DNA of 64,000 bases, from NCBI GenBank assembly GCA_000317655.1, contig CP003940.1:2179547-2243546 (forward strand), given 5' to 3'. Position numbers and translations under genes: made by a program. This document shows positions 1-9,870 of the stretch, piece after piece; the first letter of the stretch is position 1; each line of letters begins with the position of its first letter. The notes under the pieces were generated by a model. The model did no database searches, had not been told where the DNA came from, and saw only the letters and a program-made list of their open reading frames with translations. This DNA is from Cyanobacterium stanieri PCC 7202. Its GTDB lineage: Bacteria > Cyanobacteriota > Cyanobacteriia > Cyanobacteriales > Cyanobacteriaceae.

Positions 1-219
1 ACTACCATGCACTACTAACAAGTAGCCTGTGTCATTATTCATTTAATAGTTTTGATAAAAGACTGGCAAAAGTTTATACTACCCTCAAATATTTTAACCT
101 CAACTAGGATTAAGGTGATTGTATTTTTGTTTCTAAGATAATATAAAATTTTCAACCCAAGAGAAAATAATACTTTCCACTTATCTCCAATTTAGATTAT
201 TTAAGAATATTAAATATAA
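1..219. other. AT-rich intergenic stretch
   Basis: This is non-coding DNA downstream of cydB at the window edge. I see no convincing ORF, RNA gene or strong terminator hairpin here. Confidence 0.4.
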
Positions 220-1221
220 TTATTCTGTGGTAACTTTGCCACGAAATACAAAATAATTATAGATATTATAAAAAAGCATAATTGGTATTAAAAAGCCAAT
301 GAATATTAACATAAATACCAATGAGCTAGGAGAAGCAGCGGCTTCATAGATAGTAATACTGGGGGGAATAATGTAGGGAAATACCACTAATGCCAAACCC
401 ACAAAAGTAAGTAAAAATATTAAGATAGTCAGGATAAACGGGATTTTTTCTTGCTTTTTATTAAGGCTAATAAGTAGCCAAATAATTAAACTTATCCCAA
501 TAATAGGAATGGTACTAAAAATGTAAATAAATGGTTGTTCAAACAATCGATTTCTAGCAAAAATAGAAAAAATTGGGGTCACAGCAGTAATGGCGATCGC
601 ACCTAATAAAGTAGTAATAGAAGCGATTTTAGCTGTTTTATAATGGGTGTCCTGTAAACTACCAGAAGTTTTCATAATTAGATAACAAGAGCCAATTAAA
701 ACATAACCTTGGATCAAAGTGAAAGCAATAATAATACTACGCCAGTTAAACCAATCCCAAGTGGAGCCAATAAAATGCCCTGTCTCATCCACATGAATTC
801 CCTCAATTACCCCTGCAAGGGCAAAACCCTGCCCCAAAGTAGCCACGAAACTACCAATACCAAAAGCCACATTCCAGAAAAATTTACGCTCAGAATTTTC
901 CCGAAATTCAAACGCCACCGTGCGAAAAACCAACCCAATTACCATAATCATAATCGGGATATAGAGAGAGCTTAAAATGGTGGCATAGGCAAGAGGAAAA
1001 GCACCAAATAAACTTCCCCCCATCAAAATTAGCCAAGTAGCATTAGCATCCCACACATTACTTAAACTGGTCATTAATATACTCCTCCTTTCCTCCGTAG
1101 AAGAAGTAAGGGAAAGAATACCCACCCCCAAATCAAAACCATCTAACATCACATACATAAACAAAAACAAAGCCAAAATAGCAAACCACACTAAAGGCAA
1201 CAAATAATCTAATGATTCCAT
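220..1221 (-). CDS. cydB: cytochrome bd quinol oxidase subunit II (CydB)
   Basis: Integral membrane subunit of the cytochrome bd-type terminal oxidase, which takes electrons from plastoquinol or another quinol and reduces O2 to water. The 333-residue protein is almost entirely hydrophobic, with about eight or nine membrane segments. It starts with the typical CydB N-terminus, in which a first helix runs into MLDGFDLGVGIL. The length fits the family. It lies 97 bp downstream of cydA on the same strand, so the two are very probably co-transcribed. The gap between them carries a short tandem repeat (ACCTGACACCTG-like). Family and subunit assignment are secure. Whether the enzyme is cyanide-insensitive, as proposed for cyanobacterial Cyd, cannot be read from this subunit. 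Confidence 0.95.
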   Translation of the reverse strand: MESLDYLLPLVWFAILALFLFMYVMLDGFDLGVGILSLTSSTEERRSILMTSLSNVWDANATWLILMGGSLFGAFPLAYATILSSLYIPIMIMVIGLVFRTVAFEFRENSERKFFWNVAFGIGSFVATLGQGFALAGVIEGIHVDETGHFIGSTWDWFNWRSIIIAFTLIQGYVLIGSCYLIMKTSGSLQDTHYKTAKIASITTLLGAIAITAVTPIFSIFARNRLFEQPFIYIFSTIPIIGISLIIWLLISLNKKQEKIPFILTILIFLLTFVGLALVVFPYIIPPSITIYEAAASPSSLVFMLIFIGFLIPIMLFYNIYNYFVFRGKVTTE

Positions 1222-1318
1222 GATAAAAATTTCTTGAATTTACAATAAAAGCCACAGGTAAGAGGCAAAAGATAATTTTCTGCCTAAAACCTGACACCTG
1301 ACACCTGAAACCTACCAC
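1222..1318 (-). repeat. short tandem ACCTGACACCTG-type repeat between cydA and cydB
   Basis: Around 1284-1318 the + strand reads repeated CCTGACACCTGACACCTGAAACCTACCACCT-type units. Related wording recurs in the MITE-like elements near 59.2 and 62.2 kb. It sits inside the presumed cydAB transcript. Confidence 0.5.
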
Positions 1319-2755
1319 CTAATTAATGGGGCGACTATTGGGAATATGTTTAGCAGGATTGACATCCAAAGGGGTTTCTACCTCCGTCGCATTGGGTAAA
1401 GGTAAATCAAAATTGGGTCCTTTGCGGATGATACGACTGCCAAAATAAAGGGCAGAAAAGAAAAGCAAAGTATAAATAGCCAAAAAGATAATCAAGGAAG
1501 TTAAGACATTTCCCGCAGGTAGATTGGACACTGCATCTGCCGTGCGAATTTGTCCATATACAACCCAAGGTTGTCTACCCACACAGCGCACTATCCAACC
1601 AGATTCTACCGCCAGATAACCCATAGGGGCGCTGAATATCCAAGCCCACATTAATAATTTTTGTTCCGTTAAACTTTCGGCGGTAAATTTACCCCTTAGC
1701 CATTGAATGATAGATACTACCATGATGCCCACAAACACGAAAGCAATGCCACTCATGAGGCGAAAGGCATAATATACCAAACCTACCATGGAGGGACGAT
1801 CTTCTGGTTGCCATTCTTTTAAACCTAATACAGGCTCACTTAAACGAGGTTTAAACTCTAGGATATAGCTTAGGGCGTTTGGTACTTTAATTTCCCAATT
1901 GTTACTCTCTATTTTATTGTTGGGCGCTGCCAACAGACTCCAATCAGCTTTCTCTCCTGCGGGAATGGTATCCCACAACGCTTCCATGGCTGCTAACTTC
2001 GTGGGTTGGTAGTGGTATACCTGTTCGGCGCTTAGATGCCCTACATAGACTTGTAAAGGGGTAATGGCGATCGCAACGACCAACACAATTTTGAGAGAGC
2101 GAGTGAAAAAAGCCTGATGACGTTTTTTGAGCAAATACCAAGCACTAATACCGCCAATGACAAACAAAGAAGTTTCGAGGGTAGCTAAAAACATATGGGA
2201 AACACTTTTGATCATGAAAGGATTTAACATTCCCTCAAAATAATTGCTTACCACAAATTTCCCCTCCACAAATTCTCCTCCTGCGGGGGTTTGCATCCAA
2301 GAATTAGCGGTTAAAATCCAGAAAGTGGAAAGGTTTGCCCCAAATGCCACCAAAATCGTAGCAATGTAGTGGATGACAGGGTTTACCCTCTCCCAACCAA
2401 ATAACATAATACCTAAAAAACCAGCCTCTAGCATAAATGCCATGGTTGCCTCAAAACCGAGAATACTACCGAAAAAATCTCCTACTGACTCCGAAAAAGG
2501 CGCCCAGTTAGTCCCAAACTGAAAAGCCATGGGAGAGCCAGAAGCAACGCCAATACCGAAGTTTAACACATACAATTTTGCCCAAAAACGAGCATGATAA
2601 TAATAGTCTGGATTTTTAGTTTTTAGCCATAATCCCTCAACAATTACCAAATAAATTGCCATGCCTGTGGTTAATACTGGCCATAGCATATGAAATATTG
2701 CAGTGAATGCAAATTGCATCCTTGATAAAATTAATGTATCTGAAATAAAGTCCAT
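1319..2755 (-). CDS. cydA: cytochrome bd quinol oxidase subunit I (CydA)
   Basis: Catalytic haem subunit of the cytochrome bd oxidase. The 478-residue protein begins with the diagnostic CydA helix containing the haem-ligand histidine (H22, context AIFHMLWPVL). It carries the family stretch GRQPWVVYGQIRTADAVS in the C-terminal third. Around nine transmembrane helices are visible. The length is that of the short Q-loop type rather than the longer E. coli type, as usual for cyanobacteria. It is first in the minus-strand operon with cydB. The start ATG at 2755 is the only sensible one and lies after a roughly 500-bp AT-rich regulatory region. Confidence 0.96.
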   Translation of the reverse strand: MDFISDTLILSRMQFAFTAIFHMLWPVLTTGMAIYLVIVEGLWLKTKNPDYYYHARFWAKLYVLNFGIGVASGSPMAFQFGTNWAPFSESVGDFFGSILGFEATMAFMLEAGFLGIMLFGWERVNPVIHYIATILVAFGANLSTFWILTANSWMQTPAGGEFVEGKFVVSNYFEGMLNPFMIKSVSHMFLATLETSLFVIGGISAWYLLKKRHQAFFTRSLKIVLVVAIAITPLQVYVGHLSAEQVYHYQPTKLAAMEALWDTIPAGEKADWSLLAAPNNKIESNNWEIKVPNALSYILEFKPRLSEPVLGLKEWQPEDRPSMVGLVYYAFRLMSGIAFVFVGIMVVSIIQWLRGKFTAESLTEQKLLMWAWIFSAPMGYLAVESGWIVRCVGRQPWVVYGQIRTADAVSNLPAGNVLTSLIIFLAIYTLLFFSALYFGSRIIRKGPNFDLPLPNATEVETPLDVNPAKHIPNSRPIN

Positions 2756-3254
2756 GGGAAAAATATGTCGAAATTAGATTCTTTTTTATTCTAATCATTA
2801 TTTTCTTTTGACTAACTGTCTTTTTTACTTCAAATGCAATACATTTTTTTTGTCCTATTTTAATTGATTTAATTACATAAATATGTTAAGGTAACATTCC
2901 CTACAAAATTTCTCAACCAACTACTAAGCAAAATCACGATTCTAGTTAATTTTAATGTGAGTTTGATTGAATCATAATTAAAAAAAATCTAGCATAATTT
3001 TTTTTTGAAAAAAGCTGAACTGCTCTTACAAATTGGTGTAATAATTACATTAATAATAGCTATATTTACGTTCAGCATTTATTTATAGAAATTAGGATAA
3101 TTTATTAGTATGAAAAAAAACTCTGCGAATTAATTTTCTATTGTTATAAACCTAAGAAGTTCTTATTTAATTTAAACAGGCTTCGACTTTCATCTGCTTA
3201 ATCCGTACTTAAGTTATTTTACTTATTATCAAATATTGTTTCATCAAAAATTTC
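2756..3254. other. AT-rich divergent promoter region
   Basis: Very AT-rich DNA between divergent cydA (minus) and the RimK-linked protease gene (plus). It must hold the promoters for both. I see no ORF with a plausible product, no tRNA-like fold and no clear operator. Confidence 0.4.
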
Positions 3255-3710
3255 ATGAGTATCAAAAAAAATCAATCATTGCCATTAATTGGTTGGCGAG
3301 AATATTTAGCTTTGCCTCAATTGGAGGTTAAAAAAATTAAGGCAAAAATTGATACGGGTGCCAAAACTTCTGCCCTTCATGCTTTCAATGTCAAAGTTGT
3401 GGAAAAGGAAAACCAAAAAATAGTCGAGTTTGAAGTCCATCCCATTCAAAAAGATAATAAAACCTCTATTTTGACTACTGCACCATTATTGGAATATCGC
3501 ACTGTTAAAAATTCGGGAGGGGTTGCTGAAACTCGACCAGTTATTGAGACTAAGATTATTTTAGGTGATATTTCATGGGCGATCGCCCTTACCCTGACAA
3601 ATCGAGACTCCATGGGCTTTAGAATGTTATTGGGTAGAGATGCCGTCAAAAATCGCTTTTTAGTGGATACAGGTCATTCTTTCCTTTTTAGTTCTACTAA
3701 ACACAATTAA
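3255..3710 (+). CDS. RimK/ATP-grasp-associated aspartyl-protease-like protein (putative ATP-dependent zinc protease family)
   Basis: A 151-residue soluble protein of the family annotated as ATP-dependent zinc protease or retropepsin-like (DUF785/COG4067), often found beside rimK. It opens with the typical LIGWREYLALP and has the aspartyl-protease-like signature KIDTGAKTSALHAF (DTG at residues 33-35). Near the end is LLGRDAVKNRFLVDTG, matching the second conserved element. No rimK gene is adjacent here. The length is normal for the family. The actual biochemical activity of this family is poorly defined, so the name is a family label only. Confidence 0.8.
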   Translation: MSIKKNQSLPLIGWREYLALPQLEVKKIKAKIDTGAKTSALHAFNVKVVEKENQKIVEFEVHPIQKDNKTSILTTAPLLEYRTVKNSGGVAETRPVIETKIILGDISWAIALTLTNRDSMGFRMLLGRDAVKNRFLVDTGHSFLFSSTKHN

Positions 3711-3857
3711 CCTTAGTTCAGAATAATGGTTATAAGTAGGCAAGAGATAGTAATTGTTTACTGTCAATTGTTCATTGCTACCCGCCTTAACTAGAAAATA
3801 TGATCCCGAACTTCCGTTAAGTAATTTCACACCATATATATAGATGTAAAAAAATCC
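3711..3857. repeat. degenerate dispersed-repeat remnant
   Basis: The left part (CCTTAGTTCAGAATAATG) and right part (GATCCCGAACTTCCGTTAAG) look like decayed versions of the terminal repeats of the MITE-like elements at 59.1 and 62.2 kb. The middle reads like other simple dispersed repeats of this genome. The call is tentative. Confidence 0.3.
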
Positions 3858-4664
3858 ATGGAAAACATTAAACTACTATTTTTAGACATTGACGGCACCA
3901 TCGCAGGGGAATCGAATCGAGTAAACCCTGAAGTAATAGAAGCCATCAAAAAAGTTCAAGCTAGGGGAGTAAAAGTTGGACTCGCCACGGGGAGAATGTA
4001 CTGTTCGGCTTATCGTTTTCATCAAGAAATTGGGGCGGATTTACCCATCATCTCCTATAACGGGGCATGGATTCAAAACCCATTTAATGGGGAAATGATT
4101 TCCCATCGTCCCCTCGAGCATACCATTGCTTTGGAATTGGTAAATTATTTGCGATCGCACGATGTCGAAATTCACATTTATTTCAATGATCAATTATATG
4201 TAGATAAAGTAACCGAAAAAACAGACTCTTACATTGAAAGATCAGGCATTACCGTTAATGTAGTAGATAATTTGAGTAATTTATTAAGTCAATCCCCCAC
4301 CAAACTATTGGCTTTGAGTCCTGATTCTGGATTGATTAGGTCATTATTAGACGACTTAAAGCAACGTTATCACCGTCATAATCTTTATCTAACCCAGTCT
4401 AATCCCATTTACCTCGAAGCCACCTCCGCCAATGTTCATAAAGGGGATGCCCTTAAGTATGTAACGGAAAAAATCCTCGGTTTATCAGCTTCTCAAGTAA
4501 TGGCGATCGGAGATAATTTTAACGATTATACCATGATTGAATATGCTCAAATTGGTGTCGCCATGGGTGATGCCCCCGAACAATTAAAGGCGATCGCCAC
4601 TTATACCACCGATAACGTAGAAAATAATGGAGTAGCAAAAATTATTTCTCAACTCGAAATTTAG
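3858..4664 (+). CDS. HAD-superfamily Cof-type phosphatase
   Basis: A 268-residue soluble hydrolase of the Cof/YidA branch of the HAD superfamily, expected to dephosphorylate small phosphorylated metabolites. Motif I is LFLDIDGTIAG with nucleophile D10 and D12. Motif II is in GLATGRM. The Mg-binding motif IV is MAIGDNFNDYTMIEYA near residue 220. A C2-type cap lies between the motifs. All catalytic elements are present. The substrate cannot be inferred. The gene stands alone upstream of the psaA regulatory region. Confidence 0.9.
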   Translation: MENIKLLFLDIDGTIAGESNRVNPEVIEAIKKVQARGVKVGLATGRMYCSAYRFHQEIGADLPIISYNGAWIQNPFNGEMISHRPLEHTIALELVNYLRSHDVEIHIYFNDQLYVDKVTEKTDSYIERSGITVNVVDNLSNLLSQSPTKLLALSPDSGLIRSLLDDLKQRYHRHNLYLTQSNPIYLEATSANVHKGDALKYVTEKILGLSASQVMAIGDNFNDYTMIEYAQIGVAMGDAPEQLKAIATYTTDNVENNGVAKIISQLEI

Positions 4665-4741
4665 AGAAAAAATGTGATTTTAACTACTAAAACCAAATAC
4701 ATAAAGAAAAGTAACAAAGCCTTGACTTTTGTCACTAAAAG

Positions 4742-4757
4742 TTAAGCTAGAGCTTAA
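4742..4757. promoter_or_regulatory. inverted repeat TTAAGCT-AG-AGCTTAA upstream of psaA
   Basis: A perfect 7-bp inverted repeat with a 2-bp spacer, about 120 bp before the psaA start. Its symmetry suits a dimeric regulator. No known factor is assigned. Confidence 0.4.
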
Positions 4758-4765
4758 TTGTAGCA

Positions 4766-4800
4766 ATTGTTAAGTAAATTTTAAATATTGTTAAGCAAAT
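4766..4800. promoter_or_regulatory. direct repeat ATTGTTAAG(T/C)AAAT x2 upstream of psaA
   Basis: Two 14-bp copies (4766-4779 and 4787-4800) differ at one base and start exactly 21 bp apart, about two helical turns. This is the geometry expected for a DNA-binding regulator or paired sites controlling photosystem I expression. It is not a match to the classical HLR1 TTACA motif. Confidence 0.45.
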
Positions 4801-4877
4801 CCCACAACAGTAGCAAATACCCATTATCATCTTGGTTAATGTAGTAGTTTAAGTATTTGTCGAGAGAAGAATCACTC

Positions 4878-7130
4878 ATGACAGTAACCCCTCAAAAAGA
4901 GGCAAAAGCTAAAGTAGTCGTCGACAAAGATCCAGTACCCACTTCTTTCGAGAAATGGGGTAAACCGGGACACTTTGATCGTACTTTAGCTAGAGGACCC
5001 AAAACCACCACTTGGATTTGGAATCTTCATGCCGATGCACACGATTTCGACACTCAGACCAGTGACCTTGAAGATATTTCTCGTAAAATCTTCAGTGCCC
5101 ACTTCGGTCATTTAGCAGTAGTATTTGTATGGTTAAGTGGGATGTATTTCCACGGGGCCCGCTTCTCTAACTATGAAGCATGGCTATCCGATCCCATTAA
5201 CATTAAACCCAGCGCCCAACAAGTTTGGTCCATTGTAGGACAAGACATCCTCAATGCCGACGTTGGCGGTGGTTTCCATGGTATTCAAATCACATCTGGC
5301 TTCTTCCAATTATGGAGAGCCTCTGGTTTTACCAATAGCTATCAGCTCTATGTAACCGCCATTGGTGGTTTAGTCATGGCTGGTTTAATGCTCTTTGCTG
5401 GTTGGTTCCACTACCACAAAGCAGCCCCTAAACTAGAATGGTTCCAAAATGTGGAATCCATGATGAACCACCACCTCGCAGGTTTACTAGGGTTAGGCTC
5501 TTTGGGTTGGGCAGGTCACCAAATCCACGTATCTTTACCTATCAACAAGTTATTGGATGCTGGTGTTGCCCCTGCGGATATTCCCTTACCCCATGAGTTC
5601 ATTCTCGATTCCAGTAAAATGGTTGAGTTGTATCCCAGTTTTGCCGAAGGTTTAAAACCATTCTTTACCTTAAATTGGGGCGTTTACGCTGACTTTTTAA
5701 CCTTTAAAGGTGGATTAAACCCTGTAACTGGTGGTCTTTGGTTATCCGATACCGCTCACCATCACTTGGCGATCGCAGTTCTCTTCATTATTGCTGGTCA
5801 CATGTACCGCACTAATTGGGGTATCGGTCACAGCATGAAAGAAATTTTAGAAGGTCACAAAGGGCCATTCACTGGTGAAGGTCACAAAGGACTTTATGAA
5901 ATTTTAACCACTTCATGGCACGCCCAATTAGCCATTAACTTAGCATTACTAGGTTCTTTAACCATCATCGTGGCGCAACACATGTACGCCATGCCTCCTT
6001 ACCCCTACTTAGCTACCGATTACGGTACTCAGTTGTCCATCTTTACTCACCACATGTGGATTGGTGGATTCTTGATTGTAGGTGCTGGAGCTCACGCTTC
6101 CATCTTCATGGTTCGTGATTATGATCCTGCTAAAAATGTTAACAATCTCTTAGACAGAGTATTACGTCATAGAGACGCTATTATCTCTCACCTCAACTGG
6201 GTATGTATTTTCCTCGGCTTCCATAGCTTCGGTTTATACATTCACAACGATACCATGAGAGCTTTAGGTCGTCCTCAAGACATGTTCTCTGACAGCGCAA
6301 TTCAGTTACAACCTGTATTCGCTCAGTGGATTCAAAACCTCCATTCCGTAGCCCCCGGTGGCACCGCTCCTTTCGCTTCTGGCCCTGCTAGTTATGCTTT
6401 TGGTGGCGATGTTGTGGCTGTGGGTGGCAAAGTGGCTATGATGCCCATTGCTTTGGGTACCGCTGATTTCATGGTTCACCATATCCATGCTTTCACCATT
6501 CACGTTACCGTATTAATCCTTCTCAAAGGTGTACTTTATGCCCGTAGCTCCAGACTTATCCCCGATAAAGCTGAGCTTGGCTTCCGTTTCCCCTGTGATG
6601 GACCCGGTCGTGGTGGTACTTGTCAAGTATCTGGATGGGATCATGTGTTCTTAGGTCTATTCTGGATGTACAACTCCCTATCTATTGTTATCTTCCACTT
6701 CAGCTGGAAAATGCAGTCTGATGTATGGGGTAGTGTGGCTCCCGATGGTACCGTATCTCACATCACTGGTGGTAACTTTGCCCAAAGTGCCATCACCATC
6801 AACGGTTGGTTAAGAGACTTCTTATGGGCGCAAGCCGCTAACGTAATTAACTCTTACGGTTCCGCTCTATCTGCTTACGGAATTATGTTCCTTGCAGGTC
6901 ACTTCATCTTCGCCTTCAGCTTAATGTTCCTATTCAGTGGACGTGGCTACTGGCAAGAATTAATTGAATCCATTGTATGGGCTCATAACAAACTAAATTT
7001 AGCCCCTGCAATTCAACCCCGTGCTTTGAGCATCGTTCAAGGTCGTGCGGTTGGGGTAGCACACTATCTCTTAGGAGGTATCGTAACTACCTGGGCATTC
7101 TTCCTCTGTCGAATTCTCGCCGTTGGTTAA
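4878..7130 (+). CDS. psaA: photosystem I P700 apoprotein A1 (PsaA)
   Basis: Core reaction-centre subunit of photosystem I in the thylakoid membrane. With PsaB it binds P700, most antenna chlorophylls and the FX iron-sulfur cluster. The 750-residue protein has eleven membrane helices and many His ligands. The FX loop [12 protein letters not shown] contributes two cysteines. I use the ATG at 4878 (protein starts [10 protein letters not shown]), the family-typical start. A TTG at 4857 would add seven unlikely residues. The gene is followed after 257 bp by psaB on the same strand. The upstream region carries an inverted repeat and a two-turn direct repeat that may mediate light control. Confidence 0.99.
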   Translation: MTVTPQKEAKAKVVVDKDPVPTSFEKWGKPGHFDRTLARGPKTTTWIWNLHADAHDFDTQTSDLEDISRKIFSAHFGHLAVVFVWLSGMYFHGARFSNYEAWLSDPINIKPSAQQVWSIVGQDILNADVGGGFHGIQITSGFFQLWRASGFTNSYQLYVTAIGGLVMAGLMLFAGWFHYHKAAPKLEWFQNVESMMNHHLAGLLGLGSLGWAGHQIHVSLPINKLLDAGVAPADIPLPHEFILDSSKMVELYPSFAEGLKPFFTLNWGVYADFLTFKGGLNPVTGGLWLSDTAHHHLAIAVLFIIAGHMYRTNWGIGHSMKEILEGHKGPFTGEGHKGLYEILTTSWHAQLAINLALLGSLTIIVAQHMYAMPPYPYLATDYGTQLSIFTHHMWIGGFLIVGAGAHASIFMVRDYDPAKNVNNLLDRVLRHRDAIISHLNWVCIFLGFHSFGLYIHNDTMRALGRPQDMFSDSAIQLQPVFAQWIQNLHSVAPGGTAPFASGPASYAFGGDVVAVGGKVAMMPIALGTADFMVHHIHAFTIHVTVLILLKGVLYARSSRLIPDKAELGFRFPCDGPGRGGTCQVSGWDHVFLGLFWMYNSLSIVIFHFSWKMQSDVWGSVAPDGTVSHITGGNFAQSAITINGWLRDFLWAQAANVINSYGSALSAYGIMFLAGHFIFAFSLMFLFSGRGYWQELIESIVWAHNKLNLAPAIQPRALSIVQGRAVGVAHYLLGGIVTTWAFFLCRILAVG

Positions 7131-7273
7131 GAATGTAAACTTTCTCTACAATTGTGGGGAAAGGGACGGTTAAATACGTTATAAAATAACAAATGAAGCC
7201 GTTTTAAAAGTTAAATTATAGGTTGATAATGATTTAAATCGTTTTCAACAAGGTTAAAAAAAACACTTTAAAA

Positions 7274-7308
7274 CTTGCCCGGACTTATCCTCATAGGCTC
7301 TGGGCAAG
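7274..7308 (+). promoter_or_regulatory. stem-loop in the psaA-psaB intergenic region
   Basis: CTTGCCC (7274-7280) pairs with GGGCAAG (7302-7308). The stem can extend to ten pairs with one G-U, closing a roughly 15-nt loop. No T-run follows, so it is not a classical terminator. It could be an mRNA processing or stability element that sets the psaA:psaB ratio. Confidence 0.45.
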
Positions 7309-7387
7309 AGCAAAAAAACAAAATTGAGCAACGACAAAATAAAACGTTGACCCTCATTGTGTAACAGGAGACTTCCTAGAAAAAGCT

Positions 7388-9601
7388 ATGGCAACTAAAT
7401 TTCCCAAATTTAGCCAAGATTTAGCCCAAGATCCAACTACACGGCGGATATGGTACGGAATAGCTACCGCTCATGACTTTGAAACTCATGACGGTATGAC
7501 CGAAGAGAATCTCTATCAAAAGATTTTTGCTTCTCATTTCGGTCATTTGGCGATTATCTTTCTCTGGACTTCCGGAACCGTATTCCATGTAGCATGGCAA
7601 GGCAATTTTGAGCAGTGGATCAAAGATCCTTTAAACGTACGTCCCATCGCCCATGCGATTTGGGATCCTCATTTCGGTCAAGGTGCGATCGATGCTTTCT
7701 CTCAAGCTGGTTCATCTAGTCCCGTAAACGTCGCTTACTCTGGTGTTTACCACTGGTTCTATACCATCGGTATGACCACAAACCAAGACTTGTACAGCGG
7801 TGCAGTAGGTCTTTTAATCCTCTCTGCTGTGTTCTTGTTTGCTGGTTGGTTGCACTTACAACCTAAGTTCCGTCCTAGCCTCTCTTGGTTTAAAAATGCT
7901 GAGTCTCGCCTAAACCACCACTTAGCTGGTTTATTCGGTGTGAGTTCTTTAGCATGGACTGGTCACTTGGTTCACGTCGCCATTCCTGAGTCCCGTGGTA
8001 TCCATGTAGGTTGGGATAACTTCTTGAGTGTAAAACCTCACCCTGCTGGGTTAGCTCCTTTCTTTACTGGAAATTGGGGTGTTTATGCTCAAAACCCTGA
8101 CACTGCTAACCATGCCTTCGGAACTGCTAACGGTGCCGGAACTGCAATCCTAACTTTCTTAGGTGGTTTCCATCCTCAAACCGAGTCTTTATGGTTGACT
8201 GACATTGCACACCATCACTTGGCGATCGCAGTTATCTTCATTATTGCTGGTCACATGTACCGCACTAACTGGGGAATCGGTCACAGCATCAAAGACATCT
8301 TAGCGGCTCACAATCCTCCTTCTGGAAGATTAGGTGCAGGACATAGAGGTTTATATGACACCGTCAACAACTCTTTACACTTCCAGTTAGGTTTAGCCCT
8401 AGCTTGTTTAGGGGTTGTGACTTCCTTGGTGGCTCAACATATGTACTCTCTACCCTCCTATGCTTTCATCGCTAAGGACTACACCACCCAAGCGGCTCTT
8501 TACACCCACCACCAGTACATCGCTGGATTCTTAATGGTTGGTGCTTTTGCCCACGGTGCAATCTTCTTTGTACGTGACTACGATCCCGAAGCTAACAAAG
8601 ATAACGTTTTAGCTCGTATGCTAGAACACAAAGAGGCAATTATTTCCCACCTCAGCTGGGTATCCCTCTTCTTAGGTTTCCACACCCTCGGACTTTATGT
8701 TCATAACGATGTTGTGGTTGCTTTCGGTACTCCCGAAAAACAAATCTTGATTGAACCTGTGTTCGCTCAGTTCGTTCAAGCAGCTTCTGGTAAAGCGTTG
8801 TATGGTTTTGATACTTTGTTATCTAATCCTGATAGCCTTGCTTATACTGCTTATCCTAACTATGGTAATGTCTGGTTACCTGGTTGGTTAGATGCTGTTA
8901 ACAACGGTACTAACTCCTTATTCCTCAGCATTGGTCCTGGTGACTTCTTAGTACACCATGCGATCGCCCTTGGTTTACATACCACCACCTTAATTTTGGT
9001 GAAAGGTGCTTTAGATGCTCGTGGTTCTAAATTAATGCCCGACAAAAAAGACTTCGGTTATTCCTTCCCTTGTGATGGTCCTGGTCGTGGCGGTACTTGT
9101 GACATCTCCGCATGGGATGCCTTCTACCTCGCTATGTTCTGGATGTTAAACACCCTTGGATGGTTAACCTTCTACTGGCATTGGAAACACCTCGGTGTAT
9201 GGACTGGTAACGTTGCCCAGTTCAACGAAAACTCTACCTACCTCATGGGTTGGTTCAGAGATTATCTATGGGCGAACTCCGCTCAGTTAATCAACGGTTA
9301 TAACCCCTATGGTGTTAATAACCTCTCCGTCTGGGCTTGGATGTTCTTATTCGGACACCTCGTTTGGGCAACTGGTTTCATGTTCCTCATCTCTTGGCGT
9401 GGATACTGGCAAGAGTTGATCGAAACCATCGTATGGGCGCACGAGCGCACTCCTCTAGCTAACTTAGTTCGCTGGAAAGACAAGCCCGTTGCATTGTCCA
9501 TCGTACAAGCTCGTTTGGTTGGTTTAGCTCACTTCACCGTTGGCTATATCCTGACCTACGCAGCATTCTTAATTGCTTCTACGGCTGGTAAGTTCGGTTA
9601 A
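7388..9601 (+). CDS. psaB: photosystem I P700 apoprotein A2 (PsaB)
   Basis: Partner of PsaA in the photosystem I core. The 737-residue, eleven-helix protein starts [16 protein letters not shown], as in all PsaB. It carries the second FX-binding loop [12 protein letters not shown] and the conserved C-terminal quinone/P700 region. An AGGAG ribosome-binding site lies about 12 nt before the ATG and partly overlaps the small inverted repeat AGGAgactTCCT. It is likely co-transcribed with psaA and ends at a strong terminator 36 bp downstream. Confidence 0.99.
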   Translation: MATKFPKFSQDLAQDPTTRRIWYGIATAHDFETHDGMTEENLYQKIFASHFGHLAIIFLWTSGTVFHVAWQGNFEQWIKDPLNVRPIAHAIWDPHFGQGAIDAFSQAGSSSPVNVAYSGVYHWFYTIGMTTNQDLYSGAVGLLILSAVFLFAGWLHLQPKFRPSLSWFKNAESRLNHHLAGLFGVSSLAWTGHLVHVAIPESRGIHVGWDNFLSVKPHPAGLAPFFTGNWGVYAQNPDTANHAFGTANGAGTAILTFLGGFHPQTESLWLTDIAHHHLAIAVIFIIAGHMYRTNWGIGHSIKDILAAHNPPSGRLGAGHRGLYDTVNNSLHFQLGLALACLGVVTSLVAQHMYSLPSYAFIAKDYTTQAALYTHHQYIAGFLMVGAFAHGAIFFVRDYDPEANKDNVLARMLEHKEAIISHLSWVSLFLGFHTLGLYVHNDVVVAFGTPEKQILIEPVFAQFVQAASGKALYGFDTLLSNPDSLAYTAYPNYGNVWLPGWLDAVNNGTNSLFLSIGPGDFLVHHAIALGLHTTTLILVKGALDARGSKLMPDKKDFGYSFPCDGPGRGGTCDISAWDAFYLAMFWMLNTLGWLTFYWHWKHLGVWTGNVAQFNENSTYLMGWFRDYLWANSAQLINGYNPYGVNNLSVWAWMFLFGHLVWATGFMFLISWRGYWQELIETIVWAHERTPLANLVRWKDKPVALSIVQARLVGLAHFTVGYILTYAAFLIASTAGKFG

Positions 9602-9637
9602 AACTCGAATCTATCCCTATAAGTGATTAAAATTTAG

Positions 9638-9663
9638 CCCTCTACTTCGGTAGGGGGTTTTTT
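9638..9663 (+). terminator. rho-independent terminator after psaB
   Basis: CCCTCTAC and GTAGGGGG form an eight-pair stem closed by a TTCG tetraloop, followed by six T residues. This is a textbook intrinsic terminator ending the psaAB transcript. Confidence 0.9.
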
Positions 9664-9870
9664 CTTCAATTGACAATGAACAATTAATACCAAATCCGAT
9701 TGGTAAAGTTTACTATTATCCACTGTGTAACCATTGACAATAAACAATTGTTATTATCTTTTGCCTGTTCCCGGTTCCCTGTTCCCCGCCCTAATTAGTA
9801 TATTATTCAAACAGGATTCAGTATAACAATGGACAATTAATTTTTTGCTAAACAATCAACCATTGACTAG
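9664..9870. repeat. intergenic dispersed repeats
   Basis: Contains TTGACAATGAACAATT-type repeats, a CCCTGTTCCCCGCCCTAA stretch, and TTAGTATATTATT..CAGGATTCAGTAT, which recurs at 62391-62422. No gene seen. Confidence 0.45.

Noticed and set aside
4857-4877. Upstream TTG start for psaA
   Set aside because: It would add MSREESL before the universal PsaA N-terminus; the ATG at 4878 fits the family.
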